DNA of 64,000 nucleotides, taken from NCBI GenBank assembly GCA_037132275.1, contig JBAXPK010000006.1, positions 9,229 to 73,228 on the forward strand. Reading direction: 5' to 3'. The position numbers and the translations under genes are program-made. The notes beneath the pieces are model-generated. The model ran no database searches and was not told where the DNA came from. It was given only the letters and a program-made list of their open reading frames with translations. Every line of letters starts with the position of its first letter. Position 1 is the first letter of the stretch. Below are positions 8,282-17,127 of the stretch, piece after piece. The stretch is from JAABPW01 sp037132275 (lineage in GTDB: Bacteria > Verrucomicrobiota > Kiritimatiellia > CAIKKV01 > CAITUY01).

Positions 8282-9987
8282 TCGGCATCCTCCGACACCC
8301 GCACCACTTCTTCCACCGTGGTGATCCCCTCCAGGACTTTAATCCAGCCGTCGTCACGCAAGGTCTGCATGCCCTCCTGGACAGCCTTCAACTTGATGGC
8401 ATTGGACGAGGAGCGCTGGAGAATGAGGTGCTCAATATCCACGGAGATCGCGAGCAATTCATAGAGGCCGGTACGGCCACGGAATCCGGTCATGCGGCAT
8501 TTTTCGCAACCGACCGGTTCGTGCATAGCCGAGGTGGCGATCTTTTCAATCGGGAAGCCAAGGCTTTTCAGGAGAGTGAGGTCCGGCTCTTTGACCGGGC
8601 GTTTGCATGCCGGGCACAGCCGCCGCACCAAACGCTGGGCGACCACGGCCTCCAACGATGAGGCCACCAGGAAGGGTTCTACGCCCATGTCGAGCAGCCG
8701 GGTGACCGCGCCGCCTGCATCATTGGTATGCAATGTACTGAACACCAGGTGACCGGTCAGGGAGGCGCGAATGGCGATCTCCGCCGTTTCAAAGTCGCGA
8801 ATTTCCCCGATCATGATGATGTCCGGATCCTGGCGCAGGATGGAGCGCAAGGCATTGGCGAAGGTCAGGCCGATTTCGGATTTGACGTTGCACTGGTTGA
8901 TTCCGGCCATTTCATATTCGATCGGGTCTTCCACCGTGATGATGCGCTGGTCGATGGTGTTGATCTCGTGCAGATAGGCGTATAGGGAGGTGGATTTTCC
9001 CGAACCGGTGGGACCGGTGACCAGGATGATGCCATTGGGCTTTTCGATGATCTTACGGATAATGGTTTCGTCCCGCTCGCGAAGGCCCAATTGACGGAGC
9101 CCGATAAACTCCTTTCCCCTCATGAGAAGGCGCAAGCTGACGCTTTCCCCGTAGGCGGTGGGAAGGGTGGAGACACGTATATCGATATCCTCGCCCTGGA
9201 TCCGCATGCCGATACGACCGTCCTGGGGCAGGCGTTTCTCCGCGATATCCATGTTCGCCATGACCTTGATACGCGAAATGATGGCGGCCTGGAAGCGGGA
9301 GAGCTGTGCGGGAAGCGGCGTCTGGTGCAGAACGCCGTCAACGCGGTAACGGATGCGGAGCTGGTTTTCCATGGGCTCCATGTGGATGTCCGTGGCGCGT
9401 TCCTGGTAGGCCTCCCAGATGATCTGGTTCACAAAGCGTACGATGGAGGCTTCCTGGTCGAGTTCACCCAGGTCGGTTTTCATCAGGGCCTCATCGGGGG
9501 CGACCTCGATGCGATGGTCGTCCTGCATCAGTTTCTCCATCGTATCGGCGCCGACACCGTAAAATTTCTTGATGGCGTTGGCGATATCGTTGAGCAAAGC
9601 CAGGGCGAGTTTCACCCTCATACCGGACGCCAGGCGGAGCGCATCTACAAGTCCGCTGTCGAACGGGTCGTTGGTGGCCACCATCAGGGCGCCGTTCTCG
9701 ATGGCATAGGGAATCACATTATACTGAAACACGGCGCGGGTGGGCAGTTTCTCAAGGATGGAGGTTTCGATGGACATGGTGCCCAGTCGCAGGAAAGGGA
9801 CATGCAGCACGGTGGCCAGGGATTCCAGAAACGCATCCTCGGTGGTAAACCCCTGTGCGACAGCGGCGCGGGTGATCGACGTGTCGTTTTGTTGGGCATG
9901 CAGGAGCAAGGTCGAGATTTGAGCCTCGGAAAGCAGACCCGTCCGTTTTAGCAATCCTGTCAAACTGGTCGGTAATGCAGTCGTCAT
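8278..9987 (-). CDS. gspE: Type II secretion ATPase GspE
   Basis: Cytoplasmic hexameric ATPase that powers pseudopilus assembly, 569 residues. The N-terminal GspE/MshE domain covers about 1-150. The catalytic domain contains Walker A GPTGSGKS (about 325-332), an Asp-box, Walker B DPDIIMIGEIRD (about 387-398) and a His-box (GHLVFSTLHTND). A tetracysteine zinc motif is formed by CPAC (458-461) and CEKC (494-497), typical of GspE and PilB. It is the first gene of the secretion operon. No gspC or prepilin peptidase is seen nearby. Confidence 0.96.
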   Translation of the reverse strand: MTTALPTSLTGLLKRTGLLSEAQISTLLLHAQQNDTSITRAAVAQGFTTEDAFLESLATVLHVPFLRLGTMSIETSILEKLPTRAVFQYNVIPYAIENGALMVATNDPFDSGLVDALRLASGMRVKLALALLNDIANAIKKFYGVGADTMEKLMQDDHRIEVAPDEALMKTDLGELDQEASIVRFVNQIIWEAYQERATDIHMEPMENQLRIRYRVDGVLHQTPLPAQLSRFQAAIISRIKVMANMDIAEKRLPQDGRIGMRIQGEDIDIRVSTLPTAYGESVSLRLLMRGKEFIGLRQLGLRERDETIIRKIIEKPNGIILVTGPTGSGKSTSLYAYLHEINTIDQRIITVEDPIEYEMAGINQCNVKSEIGLTFANALRSILRQDPDIIMIGEIRDFETAEIAIRASLTGHLVFSTLHTNDAGGAVTRLLDMGVEPFLVASSLEAVVAQRLVRRLCPACKRPVKEPDLTLLKSLGFPIEKIATSAMHEPVGCEKCRMTGFRGRTGLYELLAISVDIEHLILQRSSSNAIKLKAVQEGMQTLRDDGWIKVLEGITTVEEVVRVSEDAD

Positions 9988-10054
9988 AAGTCATACACGA
10001 TAGAAAACAGAGCCCTTTAAGTCAATGTGAGAGCCAACGTTCAGTAATTTCGGC

Positions 10055-10885
10055 CTAATGTCGGATGATTCGCTCTGATTTCACCGAAAAGGTCATGCCG
10101 GTCGAACACGTTTGGAGGTCGCTTTTCCTGATGCTCACCGTTGTCGTGTTACGCGGGGCAGGGCGATTGAACGTGGTCGCGGGAAATACGGCGGGAGTTG
10201 CGGGGAAGTAAGCCGGCACCGGGGGATGGAAATAGGTGTTGGGATAACTTGGCACCCAGGGCGACGCAATGTAAGTTATGGTGGAACGAGCCGAATACGC
10301 CTCCTCCGCAGCCCGTTCGGCCCGCAGTGCCCGGGCTTCGGCAGCCGTCGTGCGCTGTTGGAGATCAGCCAATTGCTCGCGTATCCTGGCCTGCTCCAAA
10401 TCCGCTTGGTACTGCCGCATCGCATTGGCATAGACCGTCCCGATATCAATTTCAGGATATTGTTGGCGGAACATATCCCAGTAGGCCACCTGCTGGCCTG
10501 CGGGCTGGGCCGAAAACGCCGGGTTAGCGAGTCGCTCCGCCAATATCCGGCCTCCTTCGATATGCCGCTTCTCTTTGGCCTCCGCTGCCAAACGATCCGC
10601 CACTTCGCGGCGGCGTTCCTGTTCAAGTTTCCGTGCCACGGCCTCCTCGGCGGAAATCAAGCTAACCTCTGACACAATACCTTTTTGCAATTCCACTTTA
10701 CCGCGGTCATAGAGATAGACCTCGTATGTCCCGGATGTGATGCGGCCCTGTGGCTTGCCCAGTTGCCGCGTGACGTCTTCCGCAGTGTCGCCCTTCTTGA
10801 TCTCCTGGGCGGGCACTACCGATGCACTCAGGGCCGCAAGAAGCACCAGAGTCGCGCAACGGGCAATCCAACGATGGGTTTTCAT
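10055..10885 (-). CDS. Secreted protein with a BamE/SmpA-like segment, function unknown
   Basis: About 276 residues. The ATG at 10885 is favoured over one 21 bases upstream because GGAG sits seven bases before it. A signal peptide (cleavage near VVPAQE) is followed by a segment resembling SmpA/OmlA lipoproteins (GDTAEDVTRQLGKPQG, then YEVYLYDRGKVELQKG). There is no lipobox Cys. The middle is an Arg/Glu/Ala-rich helical region (about 85-195) and the C-terminus is Pro/Tyr/Thr-rich and probably disordered. It lies 67 bases upstream of gspE on the same strand and may be cotranscribed, but a link to secretion is only inferred from position. Confidence 0.7.
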   Translation of the reverse strand: MKTHRWIARCATLVLLAALSASVVPAQEIKKGDTAEDVTRQLGKPQGRITSGTYEVYLYDRGKVELQKGIVSEVSLISAEEAVARKLEQERRREVADRLAAEAKEKRHIEGGRILAERLANPAFSAQPAGQQVAYWDMFRQQYPEIDIGTVYANAMRQYQADLEQARIREQLADLQQRTTAAEARALRAERAAEEAYSARSTITYIASPWVPSYPNTYFHPPVPAYFPATPAVFPATTFNRPAPRNTTTVSIRKSDLQTCSTGMTFSVKSERIIRH

Positions 10886-11015
10886 TCCGGATCTCCAGTC
10901 ATGCATTTATTCTACAACATTCCAGCCAAAGCACCAGTTGAAGGTTATGGTGAGATAATAGGTCACATGAAGACTAGCTGCCGCCGCGAGCGGAAGGGGT
11001 TGCCAATTTAAGGCT

Positions 11016-11036
11016 CCTGCCGGATAACCCGGCAGG
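11016..11036. promoter_or_regulatory. Perfect hairpin between divergent genes
   Basis: CCTGCCGG and CCGGCAGG are separated by ATAAC, giving an eight-pair stem. It sits in the divergent region between the BamE-like gene and the PQ-loop-like gene. There is no T-run, so it is more likely a leader structure or operator than a terminator. Confidence 0.4.
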
Positions 11037-11117
11037 GAACCTCCGCGAGGATTTATGGTGACAGCCCCTCATATCCCAGTGTATTTGGGGGTAAAGAACG
11101 CGTTGAAGGAGAAAAGG

Positions 11118-11396
11118 ATGAGTTTTTTCGAGGCGGGAATGCTGTTGTGTTTCGGAGCGAGCTGGCCCTTTTCGGTATATAAGACTTGGAAGGCGAAGAC
11201 TAGCAAAGGCAAGAGCCTGATATTCCTGTGGCTGATCTTGATAGGCTATGCGTGCGGAATTACCCACAAACTGCTGTACAGCCGTGATCTTGTCATTGCC
11301 CTCTATCTGTTGAACGCCACACTTGTTTTGGTTGATCTTTCCCTCTGCACGATTTATTCCAGGCGAGAAAAAATCAAGCATGACTTAGAGTCATGA
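11118..11396 (+). CDS. Small PQ-loop/SWEET-like membrane protein
   Basis: About 92 residues with three predicted membrane helices (FFEAGMLLCFGASWPFSVYK; SLIFLWLILIGYACGITHKL; LVIALYLLNATLVLVDLSL). The pattern ASWPFSVYKTWKAKTSKGKS matches half-transporter PQ-loop-like proteins, where a proline-containing helix is followed by a basic KGKS loop. The ATG at 11118 is chosen because AGGAG lies six bases upstream; the reading frame stays open another 63 bases upstream without a better start. Its substrate is unknown. It is separated from the following propeller gene by more than 350 bases, so it is probably independent. Confidence 0.7.
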   Translation: MSFFEAGMLLCFGASWPFSVYKTWKAKTSKGKSLIFLWLILIGYACGITHKLLYSRDLVIALYLLNATLVLVDLSLCTIYSRREKIKHDLES

Positions 11397-11771
11397 TGAA
11401 GGTGAACTGGTAGGGAGCCCTGCGTGTGACCCGTTTCCCGAGTTCTGTGAAGCGGGCGGCACGGGGATCGCCTCTATGCAGGTAGTCTTTTTGACCCTTA
11501 TGCGTATGGTGAGTGGACGAGGATGTTGTCCGGCTCTGGTGGAAAAATGGCGGAAAAATGGCAGTGGAAAGTTCGCTTACCTTTGCTATCTTTAATTTGA
11601 TTGTGGGATGTGGGCGTCGTCACGGCAAGTGGCGTCTGCCTGGCGAATCAACAAGAATATAGATGTGTTGGTCGCAAACAACGCGGTTCGTTTGGTGATG
11701 CCCTGAAGGAAACAAGAGGGCCAGAGTTTGTGGCGCGGTCGGTTTGGGGCCGGGAAACGGTTGGTATCGCT
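11397..11771 (+). other. Intergenic stretch without a supported gene
   Basis: This stretch separates the PQ-loop-like gene from the propeller gene. The propeller reading frame stays open back to 11601, but the extra 57 residues have no recognisable character and no ribosome site. No convincing terminator or promoter motif was seen. Confidence 0.5.
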
Positions 11772-14414
11772 ATGATGAATATATTGCTTCCGGGGTTATC
11801 TAACGTAGGGGTAATACCGGTTCTGGTCGGGCCCATTCAGGTTTTGCTGACGCTGCTTCCCGCGTTGTTGGCGGCCCTTGGCGGGGTGCTTTTGGCGCTG
11901 TTCAAGCCCTCAACCGTGAAAGCAGGGCTCAAGGTGCTCTGGCGCAATAAGGTTAGTTTTAGTATTACGATCGCTTTGATCGGCGGGCTCATTTACGGTG
12001 GAATCCGTCTGAGAGAGCGGCTGGCGCCGAAAGGCGCGACCGTTACGAGCGGTGACTGGCCGGCTTTTCGGGGAGGGGTCGAACGGCGCGGGGGCGACGG
12101 ACGGGGGCCGGATCCCGTTGCCGGCGGCGTGGTGTGGTCTTTTACGCGGTCCGGCAAGACCTTCTATTCCTCGCCTGCGCTGGTTGGAAATTCTGTCATC
12201 GTGGTATCGGCTGACAAGGGGGTTATGACGGATCAAGGCGGAATCTACCGCTTGGATGCCGCCACGGGAGACAAGCAGTGGGAGTATGCTCCGCGAGGGT
12301 TCCGCGCCACCTATTCGTCCCCCTCCGTTCAAGATAATTTCCTGGTCTGCGGGGAGGGGCTCCATGAGACTTACGACGGGAGAGTTGTTTGTCTGGACGC
12401 AAGAGACGGCCGTCTTTTGTGGTCATATCAGGCCAAAAGCCATGTCGAGTCGTCTCCCTGCATCTCCAACGGCAAGGTCTTTTGCGGGGCTGGTGCGGAC
12501 GGCTTCTACGGCTTTGCGCTCAGCGTCCCGGCCGGTGTCTCCAATCTGCTTTGGCATGTGCCGGGGAGTAGCGACGGACAATGGCGTTACCACTGTGATG
12601 GATCTCCCGCCGCCGCCGATGGACGGGTCATTTTTGGTTCAGCTGCCGTTCACCCCGGTGACTGGAATGGCATCATCTGCCTGGACGCGAACACGGGCAA
12701 GCAACTCTGGAGCCTGGCCACGCCGTATCCTGTGTTCGGAAGCCCGACGGTGGTTGAGGGAAAAGTCATTGTCGGGATGGGAAACGGCGATTTTGTCTTC
12801 ACGGCTGAAGAGGTTCGGATCAAGAAAATCAATGAATTGAAAGAGCGTCATGCCAGTCCTCAGGAAATCCTCGAAGCCGAGAAACGGCTCGGGCCGGCCG
12901 GCGAAGTGTGGTGCCTGAACGCGGCGGACGGAAAGGTCGTATGGTCTAATCAATTCGGACGCACGATCCTTGGCGCGGTGGCTTACGCCAACGGCCGCCT
13001 GTACGTTGGGAGTTGCGACAACAGTGTGACGTGCATGGGAATGGACGGCAAGGTGCTCAGGACGTGGGACGCACGGGAGTCAATCAAGATATCGCCCTCC
13101 GTCGGAAAGGAGCATGTGTATGTGTTGACGGACTCTGGGAGACTTTACGCACTTGATCTCCAAACCCTTCGGCCCGTGTGGGATATGCGCGTCGGTACGG
13201 GAAATCTGTTTTCCAGTTCGCCGGTTGTGGGCAACGGACATGTATACGTCGGAACGTCGGCAGACGGTTTCCTGTGCGTGGGGTCGCCTGAAGGCAGGGA
13301 GAAGGATGAAATTTGGGCTGGGGCGATGGGCGGGCCCGGCAAGGGAGGGTGGGCGGACAAATCGACTCCTTCGGATCAAGGGCGTTTTGAATGGCGCTAT
13401 CCTGAGGCGCCTGCGACCGACTCTCCGGAAGGAACGGCGCCCGCCGTGCCGAAAATGGCTTCCCCTGTGGCCATGCTTGAAGGAACCGTTTATGCCGGAT
13501 TCAGCGAGGGCCGTAAGGGGTTGGCGGCGCTGGCTTTGAATAAGGATCGGAAGAAAAAACCTGTTGAACTGTGGTTCCGCGAGTCCTCGAATGGCGTCTA
13601 CCGCTCGGCCGTCGTAGCGGGAGATTTCGTCTGGTTCGTGGACGGCAAGCCGGGCGATAGCGGACGCCTGTTACGCCGGGTGAATCGAAAGACCGGGACG
13701 GTCAGCGCGACTTGGCCGGTTGAAACCGGCGCCTCTGGCGAACTGCTGCTGGGCGACAAGTGGCTCGTCATTGCCGACCGCGTAGAGGGAATCACTCTGC
13801 TGGAGACTGAAAAGGAACTTAAGGCACGCTGGATCGCGTCAGTCAAAGGACTCGCAGGAGCGCCTGCGGAAAAGTGCGGAATCATTTTGGCGGCGTCAGG
13901 AACGGACAAGGCGGTGGTAGCCCTGAGCATCATCAACGGGGCAGTTCTCTGGAAACGTGAATTGGAGGTTGCGCCTGTTACAGGACCGATCGGGATGGGC
14001 GAGGCGAATGTCGCCGTTGGGACAACGAAAGGCGTGGCGATGGTGGGCTTAATCGACGGGGCTGAAAAATGGTCCTCCGACTGTGGCTCCATTGCGGCGC
14101 CTCTGGTCGCCAATGCGATCCGAATCGTTTGTGTCACGGAGTCCCGCGCCATTGTGGTGCTCGGAGTGGATGGTCGTGAACAAATGCGGGTTGAGGGAGC
14201 AACGGCTGGAATTGCCCCGGTTCTTACGGATGACACCATGATTTGCATACTGCCGGAATCCGTACAGCGAGTTGACCTGGCAAATGGTCGTACTTCGACG
14301 TGGCTGGCGCGGACGGCGTGGATGGGCGGGGCGACGACTCCTGGCGTACTTTGGGAATCGCACCTCTATTTTGGAACGGCAAACAACGGGTTGGTCAGTT
14401 TAGGACCGAAGTGA
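11772..14414 (+). CDS. Membrane-anchored PQQ-type beta-propeller protein
   Basis: About 880 residues. The N-terminus has two or three hydrophobic segments (PVLVGPIQVLLTLLPALLAA, then FSITIALIGGLIYGGI), so the protein is membrane-anchored. It then carries many PQQ-like propeller blades with the pattern G-x-hydrophobic-x-x-LDA-x-x-G-x-x-x-W (RLDAATGDKQWEY, CLDARDGRLLWSY, CLDANTGKQLWSL, CLNAADGKVVWSN, ALDLQTLRPVWDM). The number of blades suggests two propellers. No dehydrogenase residues or c-type heme motif were seen, so it is probably a binding or scaffold protein. The start is uncertain: ATG at 11772 or 11775, just before the first hydrophobic stretch, or as far back as 11601. It is followed after 19 bases by the phosphotransferase-like gene. 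Confidence 0.8.
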   Translation: MMNILLPGLSNVGVIPVLVGPIQVLLTLLPALLAALGGVLLALFKPSTVKAGLKVLWRNKVSFSITIALIGGLIYGGIRLRERLAPKGATVTSGDWPAFRGGVERRGGDGRGPDPVAGGVVWSFTRSGKTFYSSPALVGNSVIVVSADKGVMTDQGGIYRLDAATGDKQWEYAPRGFRATYSSPSVQDNFLVCGEGLHETYDGRVVCLDARDGRLLWSYQAKSHVESSPCISNGKVFCGAGADGFYGFALSVPAGVSNLLWHVPGSSDGQWRYHCDGSPAAADGRVIFGSAAVHPGDWNGIICLDANTGKQLWSLATPYPVFGSPTVVEGKVIVGMGNGDFVFTAEEVRIKKINELKERHASPQEILEAEKRLGPAGEVWCLNAADGKVVWSNQFGRTILGAVAYANGRLYVGSCDNSVTCMGMDGKVLRTWDARESIKISPSVGKEHVYVLTDSGRLYALDLQTLRPVWDMRVGTGNLFSSSPVVGNGHVYVGTSADGFLCVGSPEGREKDEIWAGAMGGPGKGGWADKSTPSDQGRFEWRYPEAPATDSPEGTAPAVPKMASPVAMLEGTVYAGFSEGRKGLAALALNKDRKKKPVELWFRESSNGVYRSAVVAGDFVWFVDGKPGDSGRLLRRVNRKTGTVSATWPVETGASGELLLGDKWLVIADRVEGITLLETEKELKARWIASVKGLAGAPAEKCGIILAASGTDKAVVALSIINGAVLWKRELEVAPVTGPIGMGEANVAVGTTKGVAMVGLIDGAEKWSSDCGSIAAPLVANAIRIVCVTESRAIVVLGVDGREQMRVEGATAGIAPVLTDDTMICILPESVQRVDLANGRTSTWLARTAWMGGATTPGVLWESHLYFGTANNGLVSLGPK

Positions 14415-14433
14415 AGAATAAGCAGGTAATTTT

Positions 14434-17127
14434 ATGGATGTAGGAACTATCGGTTTGGGTGCGGGTAATCCGGAAATGATTTTTTTCGGTGCGGATGCCC
14501 CTGACGCGACCGTCCCCGTGATTGCCTCGGTTGGAGGGAAGGGGATCAATCTATGCAAAATGTCACTGGCGGGTTTCCCCGTTCCGCCGGGTTTTGTTGT
14601 GACAACCCAAGGTTACCTCCATTTTGTCAAAGCCAACGGCTTAGGCGAACAGATTCGGCGGATTGCAGGGTCGCTCGAGGCGTCTGATATCAAGGGTGTG
14701 GAACGTGCGTCGGCGGAAATCAGGGCGTTGTTTACGGAGAAGCCCATTCCCTCGGAACTCAGGGACGAAATGGTGACTGCGTATGGAAAACTGCGCCAGG
14801 CGGGCGGGGAGAAAGTGGCTGTGCGGTCCTCGGCAACGGCCGAGGATTTGGACGATGCGAGTTTTGCCGGTCAGCAGGACACCTACCTTAATATCTGTGG
14901 CGAAGAGGCATTGCTGCGAGCCGTCAAGTCCTGTTGGGGCAGTCTATGGACGTCCCGCGCCATGGCGTACCGGGTCAAGCAGAAGATTCCGATGGACGGT
15001 TTGGCCTTGGCTGTGGTTGTGCAACAGATGGTCATAGCGGATGCGGCGGGCGTCATGTTCACAGTTAACCCTGTGACTGGCCACCGTGACGAAATGATCA
15101 TCAACGCCGCGTGGGGGCTCGGTGAGGCCATAGTGGGTGGGCATGTCACTCCCGATACTGTCATTGCCGAAAAAGCCACCGGCAAGGTGAAGTCCATAAA
15201 GGTCTCAGAGAAGAAAGTGATGACGGTCATGACGGCCGATGGAACCAAGGAGCAGGAAATAACCGACGAGCGCCGCCATTCCAGGGTACTGAACGACGGG
15301 GATGTTGAACATCTCGTTGGGGTGGGCCGGAAGGTCGAGGCGTATTACAAGAAGGCCCAGGACATTGAGTGGGCGGTAGCCGGGGGCAAAGTCTATCTGC
15401 TTCAGGCCCGGCCCGTAACGGCCTTGCCTAACGATCCCGCGGAGACTGCCCGGGTGCGCGACGAGGAAATTGCCTTTTTAAAAAAACTCGCGGGCGATCA
15501 GCGGCGGGTTTGGGTGTTGCACAATCTGAACGAAACCCTTTCGGCGCCGACGCCGCTGACGTGGGACATCGTCAAAGGTTTTATGAGCGGCAATGGCGGC
15601 TTCGGTCGCATGTATCGGGATTTCGGGTACCAACCGAGCAAGGAAGTCGACAAGCATGGCTTCCTAGACCTGATAGGCGGGCATATCTATGCCGATACTA
15701 CCCGCGCGGCGGACTTGTTTTGGGATGGAATGCCGCTTTCGTATGATCCGGATGCCGTAGTCAAGAATCCGAAACTAATGGACGCCGCACCCACCCGTTT
15801 CGATCCCGAGCGGGCAACGGGCTCATTTCTGTTGCGACTCCCGCGTCTGCTGGGCGCCATGCGGCGTTGCTCGAAGTTGACAAAGAAGGCACGACGGGAA
15901 GCGCTTACGCGATTTGAAAACGATGTTTTCCCTTCCTATCGGGAGTGGGTCATGGCGAAGCGAGCGGAGGATCTTTCGAAGCGAAGCACGGGTGAGGTGA
16001 TTCGCGAGTTGGACGTACGTATCGACAAGGTACTCAATGAGTTCGGGCCCGAATCTCTCAAACCCGGATTTTTCGGTGGTATCGCCCAAGCGGCAGTTGA
16101 AGCCACACTCATTAACCTGATGGGCCCCGAGAAGGGGATAGAAGTGGTGTTAACCCTGACGCAGGGGCTCGACGGCGATACGACGGTCGAGCAAAGTCAG
16201 TACCTCTGGGAGTTGGCCCGTGGGAAGCGCACTCGTGCGGAGTTTCTGGATGTCTTTGGACATCGCACGGTGGAGGAAATGGAATTGGCGCGACCCCGCT
16301 GGAGGGAAGACGATACGTACATCAGTCAGGTGCTGGGCGCTTTTACGTCCGGCAATGTTGTTGAGCCAAGCGTCATGCATATGGAAAATGCCGAGCGGCG
16401 GAACGCCGAGGAGCGAGCCTTGCCAGCGATGCTGGCAGAGTGGGGCGGAAGTAGCTTTCTAGAAGAGATTCTGGCGGACTTGAAGGATGCCCAGGCGCTC
16501 CTGCCGTACCGTGAGAAAGGCAAGCACTGCCTGATGATGGGGTACGAATGCATCCGGCTGGCGATTGTTGAGTTGGGCAAACGGTGGGGCTTGGGCCGGG
16601 ATGTCTTTTTCCTGAACCTGGCGGAGTTGAAACAATTCGAGTCGTCGCGTGAGACTTTGATGGAACGCCTGGAAACGAGAAAGATGCGTTGGCAGGCGGC
16701 CAAAAGTTTGGACATGGCGGAAGTGCTGGATTCGAATGATCTTTCCACCCTGGGGATACCCAAGACATACGAGGCCACGAATGAGTTGCATGGCGATGCC
16801 ATTGCCGCGGGTGTTTCCACCGGGGTGGCCCAAATCGTCCACGACCCGATGGAGGCGACGGGGTTGTGTATGGATTATGTGCTGGTGTGCCACTCCACTG
16901 ACCCGGCTTGGACGGCGCTATTCGTTCATGCCCGGGCCCTCGTGGTGGAACAGGGCGGGATCTTGAGCCATGGCGCGATTGTGGCGCGCGATTTCGGTAT
17001 ACCGGCGATTGTATGCCACGACGCCATGCGCCGCATCCCGCATGGGGCAACCATTCGCGTGGATGGCAACCGCGGTATGATCACCATTGTCAAACAACCC
17101 TCCCGGCAGAATGGGGTTAACAAATGA
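14434..17127 (+). CDS. Rifampicin phosphotransferase/PEP synthase-like ATP-grasp enzyme
   Basis: 897 residues. The N-terminal PPDK_N-type ATP-binding region (about 15-330) shows GGKGINLCKM, VAVRSSATAEDLDDASFAGQ, a GVMFTVNPVTG segment and the closing motif IEWAVAGGKVYLLQARPVT. A long helical middle region of no clear family follows. The C-terminal swivelling phospho-His domain has GGILSHGAIVAR, with the likely phospho-acceptor His near residue 846. There is no C-terminal TIM-barrel PEP-binding domain, so it is unlikely to be a true PEP synthase. This domain order and the Leu-Ser-His motif match rifampicin phosphotransferases and uncharacterised relatives. The acceptor substrate is unknown. It overlaps the next gene by four bases (ATGA). 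Confidence 0.82.
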   Translation: MDVGTIGLGAGNPEMIFFGADAPDATVPVIASVGGKGINLCKMSLAGFPVPPGFVVTTQGYLHFVKANGLGEQIRRIAGSLEASDIKGVERASAEIRALFTEKPIPSELRDEMVTAYGKLRQAGGEKVAVRSSATAEDLDDASFAGQQDTYLNICGEEALLRAVKSCWGSLWTSRAMAYRVKQKIPMDGLALAVVVQQMVIADAAGVMFTVNPVTGHRDEMIINAAWGLGEAIVGGHVTPDTVIAEKATGKVKSIKVSEKKVMTVMTADGTKEQEITDERRHSRVLNDGDVEHLVGVGRKVEAYYKKAQDIEWAVAGGKVYLLQARPVTALPNDPAETARVRDEEIAFLKKLAGDQRRVWVLHNLNETLSAPTPLTWDIVKGFMSGNGGFGRMYRDFGYQPSKEVDKHGFLDLIGGHIYADTTRAADLFWDGMPLSYDPDAVVKNPKLMDAAPTRFDPERATGSFLLRLPRLLGAMRRCSKLTKKARREALTRFENDVFPSYREWVMAKRAEDLSKRSTGEVIRELDVRIDKVLNEFGPESLKPGFFGGIAQAAVEATLINLMGPEKGIEVVLTLTQGLDGDTTVEQSQYLWELARGKRTRAEFLDVFGHRTVEEMELARPRWREDDTYISQVLGAFTSGNVVEPSVMHMENAERRNAEERALPAMLAEWGGSSFLEEILADLKDAQALLPYREKGKHCLMMGYECIRLAIVELGKRWGLGRDVFFLNLAELKQFESSRETLMERLETRKMRWQAAKSLDMAEVLDSNDLSTLGIPKTYEATNELHGDAIAAGVSTGVAQIVHDPMEATGLCMDYVLVCHSTDPAWTALFVHARALVVEQGGILSHGAIVARDFGIPAIVCHDAMRRIPHGATIRVDGNRGMITIVKQPSRQNGVNK

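Noticed and set aside
9091..9951. Plus-strand frame of 286 residues
   Set aside because: Antisense to gspE, which has all expected ATPase motifs.
11601..11771. Extra N-terminal 57 residues of the propeller gene
   Set aside because: No ribosome site, no conserved pattern, and the first hydrophobic segment follows directly after the later ATG.
14434..17127. Calling this gene PEP synthase (ppsA)
   Set aside because: The C-terminal PEP-binding barrel is absent and the His motif is Leu-Ser-His rather than Thr-Cys-His.
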